From assembly GCA_963579235.1 (NCBI GenBank), contig CAUZFM010000105.1:1-7168 (forward strand): a stretch of 7,168 nt of DNA. Reading direction: 5' to 3'. Origin of the DNA: UBA1149 sp963579235. GTDB lineage: Bacteria; Desulfobacterota; Binatia; UBA1149. This document shows, piece by piece, positions 1 through 5,958 of the stretch (positions are counted from its first letter, which is position 1; each line of letters begins with the position of its first letter). Both the position numbers and the translations under genes were made by a program. Below the pieces are notes generated by a model. The model was not told where the DNA came from and ran no database searches. It saw only the letters and a list, made by a program, of their open reading frames with translations.

Positions 1-660
1 GGCCAGCACCGGATCACTGCAGAAACCGGTAGCCTGGTCACAACTGCCAACGTCGTGGCACTGGTCGCTGGCCGTGCAGACAACAGGGTTTGAGCCCTCG
101 CACGCACCGTCCAGGCAGCTGTCGCTCTGCGTACACTCGCTACCGTCATCGCAGGCGACACCATCGGCCAGCACCGGATCACTGCAGAAACCGGTAGCCT
201 GGTCACAACTGCCAACGTCGTGGCACTGGTCGCTGGCCGGGCAGACAACAGGGTTTGAGCCCTCGCACACGCCGGCCAGGCAGCTGTCGCTCTGCGTGCA
301 CTCGTCGCCGTCGTCGCAGGCCGTTCCATCGCCAATCGCCGGATCACTGCAGACACCGGTAGCCGGGTTGCAGCTGCCAACGCCGTGGCACTGGTCGCTG
401 GCCGTGCAGACAACAGGGTTGGAGCCCTCGCACACGCCGGCCTGGCAGCTGTCGCTCTGCGTGCACTCGTCGCCGTCGTCGCAGGCGACACCATCGGCCA
501 GCACCGGATCACTGCAGAAACCGGTAGCCTGGTCACAACTGCCAACGTCGTGGCACTGGTCCAGGGCCTGGCAGACAACAGGGTTTGAGCCCACGCACGC
601 GAGCGAGGTCGCGCAGGTATCGATCCACGTGCACGCGTCATTGTCATCGCAGGGTGAGCC
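1..660 (-). repeat. 165-bp in-frame tandem repeat, four visible units (Cys-rich, 55 aa each)
   Basis: Units start at 1, 166, 331 and 496 with an exact 165-bp period and no indels, equal to residues 663-717, 608-662, 553-607 and 498-552 of the encoded protein. The core pattern on the protein is CDDG.ECTQSDSC..G.CEG, then SNPVVC..SDQCH.VGSC, then ATG.CSDP, giving 8 cysteines per unit and probably four disulfides. The unit at 496-660 is the most diverged in its coding 5' half (CDDNDACTWIDTC) and looks like the edge of the array. The array continues past base 1, so the total copy number is unknown. Nucleotide identity is very high, including synonymous positions: 1-103 matches 166-268 with one mismatch, and 149-231 matches 479-561 exactly. 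Confidence 0.97.
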
Positions 661-2151
661 GGCAACAGCGAACAGGCAGCTGGGGTCGCAGCACTGTCCG
701 CCGACCGGGGCGTTCAAATCGCACTCTTCGCCTTCGGCCACATCGACAACGCCATTGCCGCAGAGCTCCTGTACTACCAACGCCAACGCGTCGTTGTCGG
801 CTCCCCACTGGCCACCATTTGTCCAACTCGACGAGAATGTCACGACGTAGCGAGGGCCCAGTGGAGTCGCAGCGCCGGCCACGGCCGGCGTGAAATGCAG
901 GCCATTGTCGGGAACGTGCAGTTCGGCCGGATCGGTCCAGGTCTCACCGTCATCGTTCGATAGAGAATACGCCAGGGCCTCCCTGTTGCGAGCCTCGAAG
1001 GCAAGCAACCACTTGCCGTTGTCGGCTGACGCGATCGAAGGGTATCGGGCACAGCCCCCTTCGGGTAAGTTCCCGATTGCCACGGACTCCCAATTCCGCC
1101 CACCGTCGATCGACCTGGCGGTGTATATGGCTGAATCCTCACAATTAAGGTTGAAGGTTTCGTGAAAGAAAACGGCGATGCAGGTCCTTGAGGGGGCCGG
1201 GGCACAAGCGACCTGCAGGGGGGGCAACGGGTTCTGGCCTCCAGAATAGGAAGCTGGCTGGGCTAACTCGTCCACCTCGTGCCAGTTGAGGTCGGCGGCG
1301 CTCGCGTATGAAAAATCGGGCCTGATCCCCATCCCGTCCAGCGACGCGATCACGAGATTGTTTCCGCCATCCGAGGCGATCCACGGGTAAGTCGTGAGTT
1401 CCGGGCTGGCCGTGGCAGCGCCTTGGTTCTGGATAACTAACGCGCCGCCCATGCCGACAACGACGCGCTTGGTTTTATTTTCTACGCCGTTAGCGCCCAG
1501 GGCAGCGGACGGAGTACCGTAGTATACAAAATTCCCGTTAGCCGAGCCTGTTACAGAGGGCGTGTAAGCGTCTTCTTCGGATATTTCGACCCGCGCCCCC
1601 CAGTTATCTCCGTCGTCGATGGAGGCCCTGCCCCTGACCAATCGGTCGCCACCGTTACCGGCATTTATGTCCTGCCGGATCCAGGTGGCCAGCCAGTTGC
1701 GCTGGCCAGCGTTCATGGAGCAGGCGATGCGCGGAGTGCCTACTTGATCGTTGTTGTCAGCGTTGGCCTGCCCCCAGTCGAGGTCGTCCAGCGCGGGATC
1801 CGCTATGACACCCCGATCCACCCAGCTTTGGCCGCCGTCAAGGGAAACCGCTGCCTGTATCTTCAAATACAGGTCGGCCGGCGCCACCAGGCCGGTGTCG
1901 TCGAGGCTGGTCCACAGGGCCATGTAGACCTGACCGTCGCAAGTGGCCAGTTCTACCCTTCCCGAAGCCATGCCGTCCTCCTTGGTACTACCGTCATGGC
2001 GGGTCGGGTCATCGATGGCTCCCCAGGCCAAGTTGACCAGCACCGGGTCGGAGATGGAGACCGCGGCCGGCGCGGCTGTTGCCGTTGCCAGGATGAGCGC
2101 CAACGTGAAGGTGGTCCGCCGAGCTGTGTTTGTCGTCGTGCTGTAGTTCAT
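1..2151 (-). CDS. Secreted Asp-box propeller protein with Cys-rich tandem-repeat tail (3' part beyond window)
   Basis: The frame is open from the ATG at 2151 to base 1, exactly 717 codons with no stop, so the gene continues past the left edge. The ATG follows AGGAAG (2162-2157) at good spacing. Residues 1-30 look like a Sec signal peptide: R11-R12, a hydrophobic stretch FTLALILATATA, and likely cleavage after AAPA or APAA. Residues about 35-460 contain four Asp-box/BNR motifs (SxDxGxxW): S103-W110, S177-W184, S347-W354 and S398-W405. These mark a sialidase-like beta-propeller. I see no clear FRIP motif or catalytic set, so binding rather than hydrolysis is likelier. Residues 463-477 (LCGNGVVDVAEGEEC) match the linker style of myxobacterial disulfide-rich repeat proteins. 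From 498 onward there are 55-aa repeats with 8 Cys each. Export, disulfide bonding and a surface or secreted location are inferred. The specific function and ligand are unknown. Identification of the frame is very secure; the family-level call is good. Confidence 0.9.
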   Translation of the reverse strand, partial: MNYSTTTNTARRTTFTLALILATATAAPAAVSISDPVLVNLAWGAIDDPTRHDGSTKEDGMASGRVELATCDGQVYMALWTSLDDTGLVAPADLYLKIQAAVSLDGGQSWVDRGVIADPALDDLDWGQANADNNDQVGTPRIACSMNAGQRNWLATWIRQDINAGNGGDRLVRGRASIDDGDNWGARVEISEEDAYTPSVTGSANGNFVYYGTPSAALGANGVENKTKRVVVGMGGALVIQNQGAATASPELTTYPWIASDGGNNLVIASLDGMGIRPDFSYASAADLNWHEVDELAQPASYSGGQNPLPPLQVACAPAPSRTCIAVFFHETFNLNCEDSAIYTARSIDGGRNWESVAIGNLPEGGCARYPSIASADNGKWLLAFEARNREALAYSLSNDDGETWTDPAELHVPDNGLHFTPAVAGAATPLGPRYVVTFSSSWTNGGQWGADNDALALVVQELCGNGVVDVAEGEECDLNAPVGGQCCDPSCLFAVAGSPCDDNDACTWIDTCATSLACVGSNPVVCQALDQCHDVGSCDQATGFCSDPVLADGVACDDGDECTQSDSCQAGVCEGSNPVVCTASDQCHGVGSCNPATGVCSDPAIGDGTACDDGDECTQSDSCLAGVCEGSNPVVCPASDQCHDVGSCDQATGFCSDPVLADGVACDDGSECTQSDSCLDGACEGSNPVVCTASDQCHDVGSCDQATGFCSDPVLA

Positions 2152-2156
2152 TTTTT

Positions 2157-2171
2157 CTTCCTGGTTCAGGA
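2157..2171 (-). promoter_or_regulatory. Shine-Dalgarno inside a small hairpin, propeller-protein gene
   Basis: On the minus strand AGGAAG (2162-2157) precedes the ATG at 2151, with AGGA ending 7 nt before it. This supports 2151 as the start. The same bases form the 3' arm of a perfect 5-bp inverted repeat, TCCTG (2171-2167), loop AAC, CAGGA (2163-2159). The Shine-Dalgarno core could therefore be partly hidden in the mRNA. The stem is short, so an effect on translation is only a suggestion. Confidence 0.5.
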
Positions 2172-2175
2172 CTCA

Positions 2176-2217
2176 GGTGCCAAGGCATCGGCACCGATCA
2201 GCCGTTTCCCGGTGCCG
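2176..2217 (-). promoter_or_regulatory. Candidate structured 5' leader with two mutually exclusive stems
   Basis: In the transcript three complementary segments follow one another: A, CGGCACCG on the minus strand (2217-2210); B, CGGTGCCG (2196-2189); and C, GGCACC (2181-2176). A pairs with B over 8 bp with a 13-nt loop. B, using 2195-2190, also pairs with C over 6 bp with an 8-nt loop, so the two stems cannot coexist. There is no U-run after either stem, so an intrinsic terminator is not indicated. The element ends 14 nt before the Shine-Dalgarno and lies wholly in the 149-bp gap. It could be a regulatory leader or simply GC-rich inverted repeats. I cannot match it to a known riboswitch class. 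Confidence 0.35.
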
Positions 2218-2300
2218 CCGTCGTTCCTAGTTTGCAGTTAACTATCTTATCGGCTGATTCTGTAGTTCCCTACCCGCGCTTGAATGCCCTAACCGCAACT

Positions 2301-5300
2301 TCAGTCACAACTTAAGCTCGGGTCATTGTTCTTGAGCTGGAAGTAGTCCTCCAACGATGTCAGCGCGTTATCCTGGGGAAACTCCCCGCGCCAGAAGTTC
2401 TGGTAAGTGAGCTTGGCGTGCGCCATCGTGGGCCCATTGGAACTGAAATTTCCCGCGGTGCCACCTGAGTTTTCGCAGACCCTCCCCGGTCCGAACAGCA
2501 CCAGCGCGTCAGCTGAATTAACCGACAGGTGGGCCGCGTGGCAGCCACGACACGACACTGCGTACACGTTGTCGTAAAAATCAGCCTCGTTCTCCGGGGT
2601 ACTGGCGTCGTTGTTCCAGTCTGTTGGCCTCCATGCCGTAAAGCTTCCCGAGCTGAAGTTATTGTTGTACCAGCCCCCGACGATGTCCTGGATAGCCTGG
2701 GTCGGCTTGGTGTATTTCACCATCTCGTTGAGCGCCCTCATGTTGTCTTCCTGCTCGCCTTCACTGGCGACAGCCAGATGGTCCGGGGGAAACACGTAGG
2801 TCTTGGGATCAAAGGGCAGGAAGCTCGAGTATTTGCTTCCGTCAAGTGTGATTTGGGCCAGCAGGTCGCGGCGCTTGATCCACGCCGGATCCGCGATGTC
2901 GCCCGGCGTGGCAATACCTATGCCCGCCAGCTCGCAGTTCACATTGTCGGTCAGGCCAGCAATTATCGCGTCCAATTCAGCACCCTGGTTACCGTCGCCC
3001 GGCCAGTCGCCACCGTGACAAGACATGCAGACTTCGGGTACGCTCTTTGCGCCGCAGCCATCAAGATTGGCAGCACCCAGGCGCGTCCCCGAGGCGGTGC
3101 GACCGTCGTAAACAAAAAACTTGGTCACCGGCCCCAGCTCGCCGAAGCCCTCTACCGGGCTGAACTCCATGGCTACCGTGCCGTAAGCGTGGGTGGGATT
3201 CACCCCAGGGTTGGCCTCTATCTGCTGCTGCCCCTCGTAGGCAAGATCGGCATTCTGAGACAGGTTGGTGGGGTAGTTGTTACAGAAATCGGTGGTGTAA
3301 TTGACCACGTAGCAGGCCACCGTCGCAGGGTAGCCCCTGAACAGTTTCATGTAATCGGGTACCTCCAGGCTGAGGTCCTCCAACCAGGTGTTATCCAGGT
3401 ACAGGTCGCTCGCCATGGGGTACGAATCATCAGCGGCTCGGCCTGAAACGGGCAGCGCCAGCCCGCTCGCCCCGGTCAATATTTTCGCCAGCAGGTAGGG
3501 GCTGTAAGAAGTCACCCGGCAGTGCATCTCGCGCCCGAAGCCCAGGTCGTTGCTGTTCAGGTACCAGGCACTGACGACATCCGTGCCCAGCCCGGTTACC
3601 GGGTCGAAGCCGTTTTTTGTCCACCAGTCGCCGAGCGTCAGGCGGCTGCACTTTCCGTCGGGGTCGCTGCCCGGATCGAGCGCACCGTCACAGTCCAGGT
3701 CCACGCAGTCCGGGTCTACCAGGTTGTAGTACAGGCAGGCGTCGTTCTTACTGTTGGAACTACCACGGTATTTCTCGGTGAGAAATTCTTTACGGCCGCC
3801 CGCCGGCTCAGGCACGTTATTGCCGCCGCTGTTAATGTAACCGTCACCGCACAGCGTGTCTTCGTCCTTCAGCTCAAAAAGGCAGGGGTCGTAAACAAAG
3901 AGCTCGCTGGGATCAAGCGGTCCAAAAGTTATCGCCGCACTGGACAAGCCGCCGTAATTGTTTTTCGCCGATACCACGAGCTGCTGGATCTTGCCGATTC
4001 CCTTGGGAATCCACTTGGCAAAGTTGCCGAGCAACGGATCGATACAAGCCTGCGACGACCGTCCGGGGCCGGACGGCGAGAGCACCTCGCCCTCTCCCCT
4101 GGTCACCGTCCAGTGGTACTCGAGGTCGCCCGGGTTCGCGCTTCCGAAGTCAACCTGGACAAACAACTCGTCACCTTCGATTACTTGCAGGGGATCTGTA
4201 ATCACGTTGCCGTCGGCATCGGTCACGACCAGGCTCCCCGGCACCGGGCCGGCGCTGATCATGCGCAGGTCCTCTCTCAGTACCCCGCCGCCTCCCGCCG
4301 CGGACACGGCCGCGGTAGAGGTCTCGTCTCCGCAGTCGGCCACCACGATATAGTCGCCCGCCGACGGTGCGAGAAGCATGTAAGACCCGTCAGATCCCAC
4401 CTCTACCCGCGCCGCGACTTGTCCACCTGTTGCCGCCAGCAGCGAAGCACCTCCACGAAAAATGGGGTCGCTACCGTTGTAACGCCGGTAACAGGCGGTC
4501 CCGTCGGCCCTGAGAACCTTGCCGTATACTAACGTGCTCCCGGCCCCACGCGGTGCGGTGAGGTCCTGGTCCGGCAGGTTCAGCGACCCTCGCGTGGCCT
4601 CGAAGTCTTCTGCAGCGCAAGACTGTTGACCTTCCTTTTCCCAGCACAGGCGATAACTACGGTAGGCCTGGACGTTGAAGCTGAACTGCCCGAAGGAGTC
4701 AGTCTCACCCGACACCAGGATCGTATCTGCGCTGCCTGGATCGACAAGCAGCACGGTAGCGTCTGCTGGCCGCAGGGTGTCGCCCTCGCCAGCGACGTCG
4801 GCAACCCCCAGTGTTCCCTTGACCACCGAACCACCGCCGGCGTGCTCCAGTTCGAGCGCCGAGGCGGCTACGCCCACAGCCCTGTCGAACAGGCACCCGG
4901 TTAACCCCGCCACGGTCTGCCCAGCCGAGCTATCCTGCCCACAGGCACGCAAGCCCGCGACAGACTGGTCGTCGCATTTCTTTGAAATTTTTGCAGCCCC
5001 GCGTTCCGCGTACGAAGCCAGCGCATCGGCTGCCGTCTGCAGACAACCCTCTACCGAGCGAAAAGCGTCACCCTCAACAATGCCACCCCTGTCCACCCGG
5101 TCTGCGCAGCGTGAACCAAGACCCTTGATCGCGTTCTTGAGCTGCTTGGCCGTTCCCTTGCCTAGTGTTTTCTGGCAGGACATCGCTTCCTTACCGTAAG
5201 CCGGCTGGGCAGCGTCACGTTGCCCATAGACCAGGTCGACGAGGTGACGGGCCAGTCTCTCGTGCTCGGCCTGCTGCCTCGACAGCAATGACACGAGTCT

Positions 5301-5672
5301 GCCAAATGCCAACCCCCGCGGTCTCGGGTCGACCAGCTCAGCTGTAGAGAGCCCTCCACAACCCCTGCTTATCTTTGCCGATAACGTGTCAGCGGCTTTT
5401 TGAAGCGAGCCGATGGTCCTTGCCTCGTCGCAAGCGGAAGGTTGCTTACCCGACAGCTCTGATTCGCGACACTTCGAAAGAGTCTTGACCACCGAGGAGA
5501 GATACTTGCGGCCGCTCTTCGATACGTTTTTCTGACAGGACTGTTGCGTCTTCAACACGCCGGCCGATACGGGCTCGACTACTACGGCCGTCACAAGCAG
5601 GCAGGCAGCAAGCAGCATCGGCAAGCGGACATAGCAGTTCAAAAAAGTACGGGCGGGCAAAACAAGTTTCAT
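2301..5672 (-). CDS. Large secreted multidomain protein with C-terminal two-heme (CxxCH) cytochrome-like region
   Basis: This encodes 1123 aa from the ATG at 5672, with a TGA stop at 2303-2301. A TTG immediately upstream (5675) is in frame, but GGAG (5684-5681) sits 8 nt before the ATG, so ATG is preferred. Residues 1-37 form a signal peptide (hydrophobic LLAACLLVTAVVV, likely cleavage VSA-G at 37/38). The LAAC inside it resembles a lipobox but sits very early in the hydrophobic core. Residues about 41-110 and 161-245 are two copies of a Lys/Cys-rich helical module sharing SCQK, LQ.AAD.L and KIS..C. Residues about 282-370 and 380-470 look like carboxypeptidase-regulatory beta domains. About 480-585 is Ig/PKD-like, and 654-673 is Asp-rich and possibly Ca-binding. 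Heme c motifs are CMSCH (882-886) and CRGCH (1041-1045). Possible distal ligands include H965, M1083 and H1085. Covalent heme attachment implies the cytochrome c maturation system and an extracytoplasmic site. A role in electron transfer or redox catalysis is inferred; the substrate is unknown. Confidence 0.88.
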   Translation of the reverse strand: MKLVLPARTFLNCYVRLPMLLAACLLVTAVVVEPVSAGVLKTQQSCQKNVSKSGRKYLSSVVKTLSKCRESELSGKQPSACDEARTIGSLQKAADTLSAKISRGCGGLSTAELVDPRPRGLAFGRLVSLLSRQQAEHERLARHLVDLVYGQRDAAQPAYGKEAMSCQKTLGKGTAKQLKNAIKGLGSRCADRVDRGGIVEGDAFRSVEGCLQTAADALASYAERGAAKISKKCDDQSVAGLRACGQDSSAGQTVAGLTGCLFDRAVGVAASALELEHAGGGSVVKGTLGVADVAGEGDTLRPADATVLLVDPGSADTILVSGETDSFGQFSFNVQAYRSYRLCWEKEGQQSCAAEDFEATRGSLNLPDQDLTAPRGAGSTLVYGKVLRADGTACYRRYNGSDPIFRGGASLLAATGGQVAARVEVGSDGSYMLLAPSAGDYIVVADCGDETSTAAVSAAGGGGVLREDLRMISAGPVPGSLVVTDADGNVITDPLQVIEGDELFVQVDFGSANPGDLEYHWTVTRGEGEVLSPSGPGRSSQACIDPLLGNFAKWIPKGIGKIQQLVVSAKNNYGGLSSAAITFGPLDPSELFVYDPCLFELKDEDTLCGDGYINSGGNNVPEPAGGRKEFLTEKYRGSSNSKNDACLYYNLVDPDCVDLDCDGALDPGSDPDGKCSRLTLGDWWTKNGFDPVTGLGTDVVSAWYLNSNDLGFGREMHCRVTSYSPYLLAKILTGASGLALPVSGRAADDSYPMASDLYLDNTWLEDLSLEVPDYMKLFRGYPATVACYVVNYTTDFCNNYPTNLSQNADLAYEGQQQIEANPGVNPTHAYGTVAMEFSPVEGFGELGPVTKFFVYDGRTASGTRLGAANLDGCGAKSVPEVCMSCHGGDWPGDGNQGAELDAIIAGLTDNVNCELAGIGIATPGDIADPAWIKRRDLLAQITLDGSKYSSFLPFDPKTYVFPPDHLAVASEGEQEDNMRALNEMVKYTKPTQAIQDIVGGWYNNNFSSGSFTAWRPTDWNNDASTPENEADFYDNVYAVSCRGCHAAHLSVNSADALVLFGPGRVCENSGGTAGNFSSNGPTMAHAKLTYQNFWRGEFPQDNALTSLEDYFQLKNNDPSLSCD

Positions 5673-5680
5673 CAACTTAA

Positions 5681-5684
5681 CTCC
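5681..5684 (-). promoter_or_regulatory. Shine-Dalgarno GGAG for the two-heme protein
   Basis: GGAG on the minus strand lies 8 nt before the ATG at 5672 and only 5 nt before the in-frame TTG at 5675. The spacing favours the ATG. The choice changes the protein by one residue only. Confidence 0.6.
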
Positions 5685-5793
5685 GTGGCCGTGCCGTACG
5701 AAGGACCCCCCTTTGTTACGACAGCGACTAGTAAATAACAGCCTGCTTCAATACTCGACCGCTTTAGTGTGTTGTTGCAAGAGTCATGCCCGG

Positions 5794-5821
5794 ATTATCT
5801 GACCTCCCGCTTCACTTTAAG
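5794..5821 (-). promoter_or_regulatory. Weak sigma70-like promoter candidate upstream of the two-heme gene
   Basis: On the minus strand GATAAT (5799-5794) is a good -10-like hexamer. CTTAAA (5821-5816), 16 nt upstream, matches only three of six -35 positions. It would give a leader of roughly 115 nt before the ATG at 5672. It lies in the 286-bp gap where a promoter is expected, but hexamers of this quality arise by chance and the sigma factor preferences of this organism are unknown. Confidence 0.2.
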
Positions 5822-5835
5822 CCAGCTGTTGGCGC

Positions 5836-5882
5836 CCACCGAGTCGGTGGAGCCGCCGCTTGCCGCATACCGGGCTTAGCCC
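5836..5882 (-). other. Two small inverted repeats in the gap downstream of the CoA-transferase gene
   Basis: CCACCGA-G-TCGGTGG (5836-5850) and GGGCT-T-AGCCC (5872-5882) are perfect 7-bp and 5-bp inverted repeats. They lie about 77-123 nt past the CoA-transferase stop in the direction of transcription. Either could fold in the mRNA, with the single central base enlarged to a real loop by opening inner pairs. Neither is followed by a U-run on the minus strand, so an intrinsic terminator is not supported. They may help transcript processing or be dyad protein sites. The rest of the 5673-5958 gap shows no credible gene. Confidence 0.3.
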
Positions 5883-5958
5883 CGCGCCGCCCCGATCACG
5901 GGCTACCGACAACCAGGGTTTGCAGCAAGGCGGCCGCGCGCGGTCGACCGGCAAGCGC

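Noticed and set aside
1..660. Repeat array as a CRISPR or mobile-element repeat
   Set aside because: The units are contiguous, 165 bp, in frame and encode a coherent Cys-rich protein; there are no spacers or terminal inverted repeats.
74..850. Long plus-strand open frame across the repeat array
   Set aside because: The 165-bp period is a multiple of three, so any frame open in one unit stays open in all. The minus frame has a signal peptide, Asp-boxes and ordered cysteines; the plus frame has no recognisable features.
2157..2217. Cyclic-di-GMP-I (GEMM) or cobalamin riboswitch in the leader, suggested by GGGAAAC on the minus strand
   Set aside because: The GEMM hallmarks (GGCAAACC, GACGCAAAGCC, tetraloop P2) and the cobalamin B12 box are not present in the right order. 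Only an Infernal search could rescue this.
2529..4532. Two plus-strand open frames (2529-3446 and 3522-4532) antisense to the two-heme gene
   Set aside because: They are typical antisense shadows in GC-rich DNA. The minus frame has a signal peptide, heme motifs and domain structure; the antisense products show none.
5836..5850. ACCGAGTCGGT hairpin resembling the terminal stem of a Cas9 tracrRNA
   Set aside because: It is a short dyad with no T-run, no CRISPR repeats and no cas genes in the window, so chance similarity is the simplest explanation.
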